From Methylibium sp. NZG (GTDB lineage Bacteria > Pseudomonadota > Gammaproteobacteria > Burkholderiales > Burkholderiaceae_C): 64,000 bases of DNA. Under the pieces are notes generated by a model, which worked only from the letters and a program-made list of their open reading frames with translations, had not been told where the DNA came from and did not search any database. Made by a program: the position numbers and the translations under genes. Shown here one piece after another: positions 50,986 through 61,881 of the stretch (its first letter is position 1; each line of letters begins with the position of its first letter). The DNA lies in contig LGRD01000010.1 of the NCBI GenBank assembly GCA_001263235.1, positions 62,001 through 126,000 of the forward strand. The letters run 5' to 3'.

Positions 50986-51258
50986 ATGGCACGCACCGTT
51001 CAATGTGTTCACCTGAAAAAAGAGGGCGAGGGCATGGACTACTCGCCCTACCCCGGCGAGCTGGGCAAGCGCATCTACAACCAGATCAGCAAGGAAGCCT
51101 GGCAACTGTGGATGAAACACCAGACCATGCTGGTGAATGAGAACCGCCTGAACCTCGCCGATCAGCGCTCGCGCCAGTACCTGGCGCGGCAGATGGAGCT
51201 GTTCTTCTTCGGCGACGGGGGCGACAAGCCGGCGGGTTACGTGCCGCCGACCACCTGA
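50986..51258 (+). CDS. yggX: probable Fe(2+)-trafficking protein YggX
   Basis: 90 residues from ATG 50986, with GAGGAG upstream. '[35 protein letters not shown]' with Cys-7 is diagnostic, and '[38 protein letters not shown]' is the conserved C-terminal part. It protects Fe-S clusters from oxidative damage and assists iron trafficking. It is 11 bp after argA and just upstream of an iron-binding periplasmic protein. Confidence 0.95.
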   Translation: MARTVQCVHLKKEGEGMDYSPYPGELGKRIYNQISKEAWQLWMKHQTMLVNENRLNLADQRSRQYLARQMELFFFGDGGDKPAGYVPPTT

Positions 51259-51329
51259 CGCCTGAACGGCCGATCGACGCACGACCCAAGCGGAAAATCG
51301 AAGACCGAAGTTCCGAGATTCTCAAAGTT

Positions 51330-51348
51330 ACTGAGAACGATTCGCGTT
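51330..51348. promoter_or_regulatory. candidate Fur box
   Basis: ACTGAGAACGATTCGCGTT matches the beta-/gammaproteobacterial Fur consensus AATGAGAATGATTCTCATT at 15 of 19 positions. It lies 44 bp before the start of the iron-binding protein gene, the expected place for iron-dependent repression. Confidence 0.6.
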
Positions 51349-51392
51349 TGCAGGTAGACTTCACTGGTCTCAACCGACCACGGAGGTCTTTC

Positions 51393-52439
51393 ATGTTCAC
51401 CCCTCGCTGCGCGGCGATCGCCGCCCTGACCTGCCTGACTGCGCTGGCCGCGCCCCTGGCGACCGCCCAGGACAAGGTGCTGAACCTGTACTCGGCGCGT
51501 CACTACCAGACCGACGAGGCGCTTTACGCCGACTTCACCAAGGCCACCGGCATCAAGATCAACCGGGTCGACGCCGACGACGCCGGCATCCTGACGCGCT
51601 TGAAGAGCGAGGGCGCGTCCAGCCCGGCCGATGTGATCCTGCTCGTCGATGCGGCGCGGTTGTGGCGCGCAGAAACCGAGGGCTTGTTTCAGCCGGTCAA
51701 GTCCAAGCTCCTAGAAGCCCGTATTCCTGCCGGCCTGCGTGGGGCCGACACCGGCCAAGGGAGTTCGTGGTTCGGCGTGTCCACGCGCGCCCGTGTCGTC
51801 GTCTACAACAAGACCTCGGTCAAACGAGACGACGTCGATACCTACGAAGAGCTGGCCGACCCCAAGAACAAGGGCAAGGTCTGCACCCGGTCGGGCTCGC
51901 ACCCCTACAACCTGTCGCTGTTCGGGTCGGTCATGGAACACCTCGGTCCGCAAGCCACCGAAACCTGGCTGCAGGGCATGGTGGGCAACATGGCGCGCGC
52001 GCCCAAGGGTGGCGACACTGATCAGATCAAGGCTGTCGCCACGGGTGAATGCCAGATCGCCGTGACCAACACCTATTACCTCGCGCGCATGATGCGCTCG
52101 GGCAAGCCGGACGACCAGCAGGTGATCGACAAGGTGGGCGTGGTGTTCCCGAACCAGCAAAGCTGGGGCACCCACGTCAATATCGCGGGCGCCGCGGCAG
52201 CCAAGTTTGCGCCGAACCGCGCGGCAGCGGTGCAGTTCCTGGAGTATCTTGCGAGCGACTCCGCACAGGCCTATTTCGCCGACGGAAACAACGAATGGCC
52301 GGTGGTCAAGGGTGTCAACCTGACGAACCCTGCCCTGACGGCGATGGGCGCATTCAAGTCGGAGACGATCCCGATTTCCGTCGTCGGAATGAACCAGGGC
52401 AAGGTCCAACAGATTCTGGACCGCGTCGGCTACAAATAA
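51393..52439 (+). CDS. Fe(3+) ABC transporter substrate-binding protein (FbpA/FutA family)
   Basis: 348 residues, with a signal peptide ending 'LAAPLATAQD'. The mature start 'KVLNLYSARHYQTDEALYADFTKATGIKINRVDADDAGILTRLKSEG' and the paired tyrosines in 'VTNTYYLARMM' are iron-binding features of this group. It is a periplasmic ferric-iron carrier. A Fur-like box sits upstream. Permease and ATPase genes are absent here, so it probably serves a transporter encoded elsewhere. The neighbouring yggX gives an iron theme. Confidence 0.93.
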   Translation: MFTPRCAAIAALTCLTALAAPLATAQDKVLNLYSARHYQTDEALYADFTKATGIKINRVDADDAGILTRLKSEGASSPADVILLVDAARLWRAETEGLFQPVKSKLLEARIPAGLRGADTGQGSSWFGVSTRARVVVYNKTSVKRDDVDTYEELADPKNKGKVCTRSGSHPYNLSLFGSVMEHLGPQATETWLQGMVGNMARAPKGGDTDQIKAVATGECQIAVTNTYYLARMMRSGKPDDQQVIDKVGVVFPNQQSWGTHVNIAGAAAAKFAPNRAAAVQFLEYLASDSAQAYFADGNNEWPVVKGVNLTNPALTAMGAFKSETIPISVVGMNQGKVQQILDRVGYK

Positions 52440-52570
52440 TGCCGGCGGCAGATACATGCCGCGGTGCAGCCATTTGAATCCTCGGCCCGAGCACCTTGCC
52501 ATGTCGATGAGGCTTGAATAGAATCCACCCGGGTATTCTGCTCAGGTCTCATTTACAGAAGGAAATCGTC

Positions 52571-52885
52571 GTGGCAACGTTGCAGGATCTGCTGGCTCAA
52601 AAAGAAGCCCTCGAACGGGAAATCGAGAACACCAAGAAACACCACCGCGCCGAGGCGATTGCCAAGGTCCGATCTATGATGGCCGAATATGGCCTGACGG
52701 CGGCCGACCTGGCTGGCAGGGCCTCGGCGAGGGCCGCAGGCGCCAAGAGCACCAAAGGCGGCAAGGTTGCGGTGAAGTACCGAAACGCTGCGACCGGCGA
52801 TACCTGGAGCGGGCGTGGATTGCAGCCCAAGTGGCTGAAGGCTGCACTTGCGGCGGGGCGCAAAATCGACGAGTTCTCCGTCTGA
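52571..52885 (+). CDS. H-NS histone-like nucleoid protein
   Basis: 104 residues from GTG 52571, preceded by GAAGGAAA. N-terminal coiled coil 'DLLAQKEALEREIENTKKHHRAEAIAKVRSMMAEYGL' for dimerisation, an Ala/Lys linker, and the C-terminal DNA-binding 'VKYRNAATGDTWSGRGLQPKWLKAAL' with the TWSGRG core that inserts into the AT-rich minor groove. This is the short Bordetella/Burkholderia BpH3-like H-NS. It may silence acquired DNA such as the island at 6.6-13.9 kb, which is a guess. Confidence 0.93.
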   Translation: MATLQDLLAQKEALEREIENTKKHHRAEAIAKVRSMMAEYGLTAADLAGRASARAAGAKSTKGGKVAVKYRNAATGDTWSGRGLQPKWLKAALAAGRKIDEFSV

Positions 52886-52927
52886 GCGAGGACCCTCGCA
52901 CACGCTGGTCGGGCCCCTGACCCATCG

Positions 52928-52953
52928 ACAAGCCGCCCTCCGGGGCGGCTTGT
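52928..52953 (+). terminator. terminator after the H-NS-like gene
   Basis: ACAAGCCGCC pairs with GGCGGCTTGT around a 6-nt loop (perfect 10-bp stem), followed by a T-rich stretch (TTCATTTC). Good Rho-independent shape. Confidence 0.8.
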
Positions 52954-52979
52954 TTCATTTCGGGCCAGAAAACCCTTGA

Positions 52980-55900
52980 ATGTGGCGCGCCGCCAAAACC
53001 CCCGCAGTCAGGGGGTTCGGCACTGCAACGCCGGGCGAGGCAAGTCAATCGCCGTACAGTCATTTATCTTCGTCTGCGTATTTCAATCACGCCGTGCCCG
53101 AACTCCGCTTGTCCAGTTTCACCGCCGCGCTGCATGTACCGGCCGGGTCCATTCAGTGGGTCCGCTCGGTGAGCTTGCTGGCGCTGGCGTGTTACCTCGG
53201 CGGGCGGATCGGGCAGGCACTGCCGGCGTTTGGGCCGCACTTCCACGTGCTGTGGCCGCCCGCCGGCATCGCGTTGGCGGCGATGTTGCGACTGGGAGTC
53301 GGCATGTGGCCGGGGGTTTGGATCGGCGCCTTCCTGCTGGCGCTGGGCGCCGGCTCGACGCCCTGGCTGGCGGCGCTGCTGGCCAGCGGCAACACGCTCG
53401 GCCCGGCCCTGGCGAGCTTCTGGTTGCGCCGACACGGGCTCCGCTTCGAACTCGACCGCCGCCGGGACCTGTGGATGTTCGCGACCCTCGGCGTCGGCGC
53501 GGCCACGTTGATCACGGCCAGCAGCGGCGTGGCGTGGCTGGCTGTCGGCGGCGCACTGCGCTGGGACGAGCTTGGTGTTGCGTGGGTTCACGCGTGGCTT
53601 GGCGACGCGCTGGGCACGCTGGCGGTCGGCGTCCCATTGCTCACGGTGTCGTACGTTGCGGTGGCCCGCGCGTTGGGGCCATCGCGGTGGGCAGCCACGC
53701 TGATCCTGTCGATCGGCGCCCTGGCGAGCGGTTGGCTCGCGTTGGCGGTCTCGGGCGGGGCGTACCTGCTTTTGGTCCCGTCGGTCCTTCTTCCGCCTCT
53801 GCTGCTGGCGTGGCTGGCGGTACACAACGGCCTGTTTGCGGGGTCAGCAGCCGCGCTGCTCGTGAGCCTGGGCGCGGCGCTCGCGACCGTCAACGGCGTG
53901 GGGCCGTTGCAGCAGCTCGACCCGCAGCACGGCGTGGCGCTGCTTTGGGGCTGCGTGTTCATGCTGGTCGCCGTTCCGCTGCTGGCGTCCCCCTTGATCG
54001 GTGAGATGACCGCCAGCGGCAAACACTGGAAGCGCGCGCTCGAAGCGTCGGGCACGGGCGTGGCCGAACTCGAGGTCGCGAGCGGCCGGCTCGACCTGTC
54101 GGCCGGCTGGCTCAGCCAACTCGGCTTTGCCACGCAGGAGTTCGGCCACTCGGTGGCCACCTTCTGGAATCGGGTCCACCCCGACGACTTGCGTGCAGTG
54201 CAGCGCTCGTTCGAGCCTGTTCGCTCAGCGACCGTGGTCGATGCCCAGGCCGAGTGCCGGCTGCTGGGCAAGGACGGGCAATGGCGCTGGTTCGGGCTGC
54301 GAGCCATCGTCGTCGACCGCGACGCCGCAGGTGTGCCATTGCGCATGCTGTTCCTGGCGCGCGAAAGTGCCCAGCGGCATGCAGCGCAACGGGCGCAACG
54401 CCTTGCCGACCACCTGTTCCAGAACCTGAACGAGGGCCTGCTGGTCACCGACGCGCAACACCGCGTGCTGCAGGCCAACCCGAGCTATTGCCGCATCAGC
54501 GGCTTCACGCTGGACGAACTCCAGGGCACCGTTCCGGCCATGCTGCGCGCTGCGCCCAGAGGCTCTCCAGAGGCCGAGGCACAGGCCCGCCGCTTCGACA
54601 GCCTGAGCGTTCACGGCGTATGGCGTGGCGAGATGGTGACCCGACGCCGCAACGGCGAGCCGTGCACGCTGCAGGCCATCGTGTCGGTGGTGAAAGACGC
54701 CGAGGGCCACGTGCACAACCACGTGCTGGCGCTGACCGACGTGACGCAGGCCCGCCAGCAGATCGTGCAGCTGCAGCGCCAGGCGCACTTCGACGAATTG
54801 ACGGGCCTGCCCAACCGCGTTCGTCTCACGCAACTGCTGATCGAAGCCCTGGCCGCCGCCGAGCGCGACGGCACGCTGCTGACGGTGTGCTACGTCGATC
54901 TGGACCACTTCAAACCCGTGAACGACGAGCACGGCCACTATGCCGGCGACCAGCTGCTGCTCAAGATGGCGGAGCGGCTGCGCCGCTCGCTGCGCACCTC
55001 CGCCAGCGGCGACGACGTGGTGGCGCGCATCGGCGGTGACGAATTCGTGCTCTTGCTGCGCGCGGCCAGCACCGAGGAGAGCCGGCTCGCGGTCGAACGC
55101 ATGTTGCGCATCGTCGGTTTGCCGTTCGGCTTGCCGATGAGCGATGTGCCGGTTCGCGTGACGGCCAGCATCGGCGCCACCGTCTTCCCGCTCGACAACG
55201 CCGATGCCGAGACTCTGCTGCGCCACGCCGACCACGCGATGTACGGCGCCAAGCAGGCCGGCCGCAGCGGCTACCAGTTCTTCGATGCCGAGCGCGACCG
55301 CCTTGCAGAGGCTCGTTTCGTCGAGATCGGCCGAGTGCAGGATGCCCTCGAAGCGAAGGAGCTTCAGCTTTACTTCCAGCCCAAGGTCGACATGCGCAAC
55401 GGCCGCGCCATGGGCGTCGAAGCGCTGTTGCGCTGGAACCACCCCCAGCAGGGCCTGCTCACCCCGGCGCACTTTCTGCCGCTGATCGAGCACACCCGCC
55501 TGAGCATCGCGGTGGGCGACTGGGTGCTGCGTGAAGGCATCGAGCAACTCGTGCGCTGGCAGAGCATCGGGCTGGACCTCACCGTCAGCATCAACGTCTC
55601 GGCCCGCCATCTGCAAGAGCCCATGTTCGCCCGCAACCTGGCCGACCTGCTCGCTGCGCAGCGCCTGCCGGTGGCCGACCGGCTGATCCTGGAGGTGCTG
55701 GAGACGACGGCATTGGCCGACATCAACTTCACCTGCGGACTGATGGAGCAATGCCGAGCGCTCGGCGTGCGTTTTGCGCTCGACGACTTCGGCACCGGTT
55801 ACTCCACGCTGACCTACCTGAAGCGGCTGCCGCTGGACATGCTCAAGATCGACCGCTCTTTCGTCATCAACATGCTCAACGACCGGCAGGACATGGCCAT

Positions 55901-56114
55901 CGTCGAAGGCGTGATCGGGCTGTCGCAGACCTTCGGTTGCTCCGTCGTGGCCGAAGGCGTCGAGACGCTGGAGCAAGCGCAGGCGCTGATCGAGATCGGC
56001 TGCGACATCGGCCAGGGCAACGGCATCGCGCGGGCCATGCCGGCCGACGCTGTTGTCGCGTGGGTGCACAACTTCGCCGGCATGGAGACGATGGCCGCGC
56101 CGCTGCCGCGTTGA
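52980..56114 (+). CDS. MASE1-PAS-PAS-GGDEF-EAL cyclic-di-GMP protein
   Basis: Up to 1044 residues. The start is uncertain: ATG 52980 is the longest, but GTG 53094 just before the membrane region is plausible; no good ribosome site supports either. About 8 hydrophobic helices form a MASE1-like sensor ('PHFHVLWPPAGIALAAMLRLG'), then two PAS domains. GGDEF has 'FDELTGLPNRVRLTQLL' and an intact 'RIGGDEFVLLLRA'. EAL has 'MGVEALLRWNHPQ', 'LEVLETTAL', 'LDDFGTGYSTLTYLKRLPLDMLKIDRSFV' and 'VVAEGVET', so both centres look competent. The product-inhibition site (RxxD) is absent: SGDD occupies it. Confidence 0.9.
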   Translation: MWRAAKTPAVRGFGTATPGEASQSPYSHLSSSAYFNHAVPELRLSSFTAALHVPAGSIQWVRSVSLLALACYLGGRIGQALPAFGPHFHVLWPPAGIALAAMLRLGVGMWPGVWIGAFLLALGAGSTPWLAALLASGNTLGPALASFWLRRHGLRFELDRRRDLWMFATLGVGAATLITASSGVAWLAVGGALRWDELGVAWVHAWLGDALGTLAVGVPLLTVSYVAVARALGPSRWAATLILSIGALASGWLALAVSGGAYLLLVPSVLLPPLLLAWLAVHNGLFAGSAAALLVSLGAALATVNGVGPLQQLDPQHGVALLWGCVFMLVAVPLLASPLIGEMTASGKHWKRALEASGTGVAELEVASGRLDLSAGWLSQLGFATQEFGHSVATFWNRVHPDDLRAVQRSFEPVRSATVVDAQAECRLLGKDGQWRWFGLRAIVVDRDAAGVPLRMLFLARESAQRHAAQRAQRLADHLFQNLNEGLLVTDAQHRVLQANPSYCRISGFTLDELQGTVPAMLRAAPRGSPEAEAQARRFDSLSVHGVWRGEMVTRRRNGEPCTLQAIVSVVKDAEGHVHNHVLALTDVTQARQQIVQLQRQAHFDELTGLPNRVRLTQLLIEALAAAERDGTLLTVCYVDLDHFKPVNDEHGHYAGDQLLLKMAERLRRSLRTSASGDDVVARIGGDEFVLLLRAASTEESRLAVERMLRIVGLPFGLPMSDVPVRVTASIGATVFPLDNADAETLLRHADHAMYGAKQAGRSGYQFFDAERDRLAEARFVEIGRVQDALEAKELQLYFQPKVDMRNGRAMGVEALLRWNHPQQGLLTPAHFLPLIEHTRLSIAVGDWVLREGIEQLVRWQSIGLDLTVSINVSARHLQEPMFARNLADLLAAQRLPVADRLILEVLETTALADINFTCGLMEQCRALGVRFALDDFGTGYSTLTYLKRLPLDMLKIDRSFVINMLNDRQDMAIVEGVIGLSQTFGCSVVAEGVETLEQAQALIEIGCDIGQGNGIARAMPADAVVAWVHNFAGMETMAAPLPR

Positions 56115-56124
56115 GCCTGGCTCC

Positions 56125-56148
56125 GCGGTGCCTGCAGCGAGGCACCGC
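56125..56148. terminator. hairpin between the GGDEF-EAL gene and dnaG
   Basis: GCGGTGCC (56125-56132) and GGCACCGC (56141-56148) form a perfect 8-bp stem with an 8-nt loop, 15 bp before dnaG. T tract is short (TT), so termination would be weak. Confidence 0.4.
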
Positions 56149-56162
56149 TTAGACTGACCGGC

Positions 56163-57980
56163 ATGATCCCGCCCGCTTTTTTGCACGACCTGCTGGCCCG
56201 CGTCGACATCGTCGATGTGATCGGCCGCCATGTGCAGCTCAAGAAGGGCGGCGCCAACCTGATGGGGCTGTGCCCGTTCCACGGCGAGAAGTCGCCGAGC
56301 TTTTCAGTCAGCCCGAGCAAACAGTTCTATCACTGCTTCGGCTGCGGGGCGAGTGGTGATGCGATCCGCTTCCTGACCGAGCACACCGGCGCCAGCTTCA
56401 TCGAAGCGGTGAACGATCTGGCGCAGCAGGTGGGCATGACCGTGCCCGAGGAAGAGAGCACCCCGGCCGAGCGCGAACGCGCCAGCGCGATGAAGCAAAA
56501 GCGCGCGACGTTCAGCGACGTGCTCGCCAAGGCCGCAGAGCACTACCGCCGCCAGCTCAAGTCGAGCCCGCGTGCGATCGACTACCTGAAGCGGCGCGGC
56601 CTCAGCGGCGAGATCGCGGCGCAATTCGGGCTGGGTTACGCGCCTGAAGGCTGGCGCGCGCTGGCCAGCGCCTTCCCCTCGTACGACGACCCGTTGCTCG
56701 AAGAGAGCGGCATGGTGATCGTGCAGGAGGGCGATGGCGGCGACGAAGCGAGCCGCAAGCGCTACGACAGATTCCGAGACCGCATCATGTTTCCGATCAG
56801 GTCGGTGCAGGGCGAGGTGATCGGCTTCGGCGGGCGGGTGCTCGATCAAGGTGAACCGAAGTACCTCAACTCGCCCGAAACCCCGGTCTTCAGCAAAGGC
56901 CGCGAACTCTACGGCCTGCATGAAGCCCGCACCGCCCTGCGCCAGCGTGGCTACGCGCTCGTGGTCGAGGGCTACATGGATGTGGTGGCACTCGCCCAGG
57001 CCGGCTTTGCGAATGCGGTGGCCACGCTGGGCACCGCGTGCACGCCCGACCACGTGCAAAAGCTGTTCCGCTTCACCGACTCGGTGGTCTTCAGCTTCGA
57101 CGGCGACGCCGCCGGCCGGCGCGCCGCCGGCCGCGCGCTCGAAGCGAGCCTGCCGCACGCGAGCGACACGCGCACGGTGCGCTTCCTGTTTCTGCCGCCC
57201 GAGCACGACCCGGACTCGTTCGTGCGCGAACACGGCGCCGCAGCGTTCGAGCAATGCGTGGCCGAGGCCGTGCCGCTGTCGCGACAGATCGCCGAAACCG
57301 CGGCCGACGGGTGCAAGCTCGACGACGCCGAGGGCCGCGCCCGCATGCTTGCCAACGCGCGGCCGCTGTGGTCGGCGCTGCCCGAGGGCGGGCTGCGCCT
57401 GCAAGTGCTGGGCGACCTGGCCACGCGCGGCCGGCTGGAATCGGCCGAATTGCTTGCGCTTTGGGGCGCCACCCCGGCGCCCCGAGGCGCGAGCGCGCCG
57501 CCAGCCCGCAAGCCGGCCACACGCCGTGCCGGGCGCCTGAGCCTGGGCACGGCCAACCTGCTGGACCGCGCCTTGTGGCTGGTGCTGCAACGCAGCGATC
57601 TCTGGGCCTCGCTGGACGGCGACTCCCACGACCTGCTGGCGGGCCAGCCCGCCCCGTACGACGCCTTCTTCGCTTGCATCGACCGCACGGTGATGGAGCA
57701 CGGCCCGCCGACTCCCGCCGCGCTGATGCAGGAACTGCGAGCGGCCGCCGAGCAGGACGGCGGAGACAGCATCGTGCTGGCCCGCATCGCCCGATTCCAC
57801 GACCCCGAGGCTCAGACCGACATCGCCATCGAGCTGACCAGGACGCTCGACGGACTGCGTCTTCAATCGGTCGGTGAGGAGTTGCAGTTGATCTTCGAGT
57901 CGGGCGTGCAGTCGCCCGACGCGCAGCAGCGTTGCAAGGATCTGATGGAGACGCGCGCGCGGCTGAAGGCTCGGCTTTGA
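56163..57980 (+). CDS. dnaG: DNA primase
   Basis: 605 residues, typical. N-terminal zinc finger 'LCPFHGEKSPSFSVSPSKQFYHCFGCGASG' (CHC2 type) recognises template. The TOPRIM core contains 'VVEGYMDVVALAQAGFANAVATLGTACT' and 'FSFDGDAAGRRAAGRAL' with metal-binding acids. A C-terminal helicase-binding region closes the protein. It synthesises RNA primers for replication. It is followed by rpoD, the usual dnaG-rpoD order, and the rpoD promoter begins inside its last codons. Confidence 0.96.
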   Translation: MIPPAFLHDLLARVDIVDVIGRHVQLKKGGANLMGLCPFHGEKSPSFSVSPSKQFYHCFGCGASGDAIRFLTEHTGASFIEAVNDLAQQVGMTVPEEESTPAERERASAMKQKRATFSDVLAKAAEHYRRQLKSSPRAIDYLKRRGLSGEIAAQFGLGYAPEGWRALASAFPSYDDPLLEESGMVIVQEGDGGDEASRKRYDRFRDRIMFPIRSVQGEVIGFGGRVLDQGEPKYLNSPETPVFSKGRELYGLHEARTALRQRGYALVVEGYMDVVALAQAGFANAVATLGTACTPDHVQKLFRFTDSVVFSFDGDAAGRRAAGRALEASLPHASDTRTVRFLFLPPEHDPDSFVREHGAAAFEQCVAEAVPLSRQIAETAADGCKLDDAEGRARMLANARPLWSALPEGGLRLQVLGDLATRGRLESAELLALWGATPAPRGASAPPARKPATRRAGRLSLGTANLLDRALWLVLQRSDLWASLDGDSHDLLAGQPAPYDAFFACIDRTVMEHGPPTPAALMQELRAAAEQDGGDSIVLARIARFHDPEAQTDIAIELTRTLDGLRLQSVGEELQLIFESGVQSPDAQQRCKDLMETRARLKARL

Positions 57981-58005
57981 CTAAGCTTCGCGCGTAGACG
58001 ATAAT
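57977..58005 (+). promoter_or_regulatory. sigma-70 promoter for rpoD
   Basis: TTGACT (57977-57982), a 17-bp spacer and GATAAT (58000-58005): a close match to the consensus. The -35 overlaps the dnaG stop codon region. Transcription would start near 58012, leaving a leader of about 285 nt before rpoD. Confidence 0.7.
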
Positions 58006-58295
58006 TCTGGGTTTCGTACGCGCAGCACGCTTTGGCTTGTCGAAGAGACTGGGTCGATAGTGGGGGCCGTACATGGCGACATCAGCGTGACAGCAGCACC
58101 TCCGGGCCCCGGCCACCCTCTGACCCAGGGTCACACCCAAAAGGCCACCCTTCACCCGCAAGGGCTGCAGCAACGATTGCCACCACGCATTCCAATGCGC
58201 CGAACGCGTGCACGCCAGCCCGCGGCCGACCGACCCGGTCTGCCCGGCTGCGGCGCGAGGCCGGTGCCGTGGGCAACCAACATCCAAGGAATCGC
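57981..58295 (+). other. rpoD leader, no gene seen
   Basis: This 315-bp gap between dnaG and rpoD holds the promoter above and an untranslated leader ending in AAGGA before the rpoD ATG. Open frames cross it, including the upstream continuation of the rpoD frame to 58032, but none has a protein-like sequence. No riboswitch or strong hairpin is evident. Confidence 0.6.
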
Positions 58296-60557
<2,262 letters not shown>

Positions 60558-60631
60558 GGTTGGCTTGGTACGTGCCGCCGCAGGCGGCTGCGGTCGCGCA
60601 GCGAGCGCGTCTCGGCTTGCGCCGCAGGCAC

Positions 60632-60661
60632 AAGCTGAGGACGACCCTGGACACCCTCTGA
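60632..60661 (+). repeat. diverged copy of the rpoD 3' end
   Basis: These 30 bp match 60528-60557 (the final KLRTYLDNL-stop codons of rpoD) at 25 of 30 positions and would encode KLRTTLDTL-stop. The two copies are 104 bp apart and in different frames. It looks like a leftover from a tail duplication or a small insertion at the gene end. Confidence 0.6.
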
Positions 60662-60696
60662 CCCTCTCCCCCTTAGTGGGGAAGCCGGGCCGAATC

Positions 60697-60715
60697 GGGG
60701 CTGCGGCCCCTTTTT
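60697..60715 (+). terminator. Rho-independent terminator after rpoD
   Basis: GGGGC, loop TGCG, GCCCC, then TTTTT: a 5-bp GC stem followed directly by a T run, 140 bp after the rpoD stop. Confidence 0.7.
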
Positions 60716-60746
60716 CCGGTCACAGGCCCGATATAAACTCGCGCCC

Positions 60747-60770
60747 ATGAACATCGAGTTGCCCGAATGA
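60747..60770 (+). CDS. seven-codon upstream ORF overlapping the cyclase gene
   Basis: ATG at 60747 encodes MNIELPE and stops at 60768-60770. The stop shares ATGA with the cyclase start at 60767. A TATAAA stretch (60732-60737) lies just upstream. The mini-ORF may couple or tune initiation of the cyclase; whether it is translated is unknown. Confidence 0.45.
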   Translation: MNIELPE

Positions 60771-61798
60771 CACAGATCGTCGAAGGCACCATTCTGTTCA
60801 CGGACCTGCGGGGGAGCACGTCCCTGTACGAAACGCTGGGCAACACCGAGGCCACTGCGGTCGTGACGCAAAGCGTTGCCTTGCTGGCGCACATCGTGCG
60901 CACCCGCAGCGGGCGTGTCGTGAAGACACTGGGCGATGGGTTGATGGCGATCTTTCACGAGTCGGCGTCCGCCATCCAGGCCGCCGACGAGATGCACGAA
61001 TCGCTCGAACGCATCGGCCCGCTGGGCACTGGCGGGCTGGCGGCGTCGGCGCAGTTGCCGCCGCTCAAGCTGCAAGTGGCGCTGGCCCACGGCGAGGTGG
61101 TCGAGATGGCGGGCGACCTGTTCGGCGATGCCGTCAACGTGGCCGCCCGGCTGCTCGATCATGCTGGCGACAACGAAACGCTGGCCACCGTGAACGTGTT
61201 GAACGGTTTGTCCGAGAAGGAAAAAGCGCGCTTTCGCAGCCTGGACCGCATGCAATTGCGCGGCCGCGCCGAGCCGGTGCATGTGCACCTGCTGGAACCC
61301 GAGCGCAAGTTCGGCGACACCGCCACCACCGCCTTCGGCGACATGGCGGTGGTGCCCGAACCCGAAGGCATTCGCCTGGTGTGGCTCGACCTGAACCGCG
61401 TCTACACCGGTGCGAGCCTGCCGGTGGTGCTGGGCCGCAGCCCGCAAGCGGCTTACTGCATCGACGACAACCGCGTGTCGCGCTCGCATGCGCGCATCGA
61501 CTGGCACGGCGGCACCTTCCAGCTCACCGACCTGAGCTACAACGGCACTTATGTGCGCTTCGACAACGACCCCGAGATCATCAGCCTGCGGCGGGGCAGT
61601 TGCACGCTGCACGCCAGCGGCATCATCGGCCTGGGCACGGCGCCGGTCGACCCGATGAGCCCGAGCGTGCGCTTCGAGGTGATGAAGTTCGGCGACACGC
61701 AGCCGCAGCGTGCCTCCGAGTTCGCGCCGAACGGGCAAAATGGCCAGGCCGGGCCAAACCTCCACGGCGAACACGAACCCCACGGGCGCAAGGCTTGA
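60767..61798 (+). CDS. class III adenylate/guanylate cyclase with C-terminal FHA domain
   Basis: 343 residues. The N-terminal nucleotide cyclase domain has 'TILFTDLRGSTSLYETLG' (first metal Asp), 'RVVKTLGDGLMAIF' (second Asp and the base-specifying lysine region) and 'GDLFGDAVNVAARLLDHA'. The C-terminal ~130 residues form an FHA phosphothreonine-binding domain: 'VVLGRSPQAAYCIDDNRVSRSHARIDWHGGTFQLTDLSYNGTYV' with GRS, SRSHA and NGT. Such fusions link cyclic-nucleotide production to Ser/Thr kinase signals. No membrane segment. Follows the mini-ORF by ATGA overlap. Confidence 0.9.
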   Translation: MTQIVEGTILFTDLRGSTSLYETLGNTEATAVVTQSVALLAHIVRTRSGRVVKTLGDGLMAIFHESASAIQAADEMHESLERIGPLGTGGLAASAQLPPLKLQVALAHGEVVEMAGDLFGDAVNVAARLLDHAGDNETLATVNVLNGLSEKEKARFRSLDRMQLRGRAEPVHVHLLEPERKFGDTATTAFGDMAVVPEPEGIRLVWLDLNRVYTGASLPVVLGRSPQAAYCIDDNRVSRSHARIDWHGGTFQLTDLSYNGTYVRFDNDPEIISLRRGSCTLHASGIIGLGTAPVDPMSPSVRFEVMKFGDTQPQRASEFAPNGQNGQAGPNLHGEHEPHGRKA

Positions 61799-61881
61799 GG
61801 CCTGCACGGTGTTCGGCTCGCGGCCGGCACCCTTGTTGACAACACCGCTGCCCGTGAGCCGCGCAGCAGCCCCGCTTCACC

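Noticed and set aside
52514-52539. Possible promoter TTGAAT ... TATTCT before the H-NS-like gene
   Set aside because: The spacer is only 14 bp, too short for a normal sigma-70 promoter.
60662-60680. Another copy of the REP-like element after rpoD
   Set aside because: Only a short CCCTCTCCC with a small CCCC/GGGG hairpin is present; the long inverted arms seen in dnaE2 are missing.
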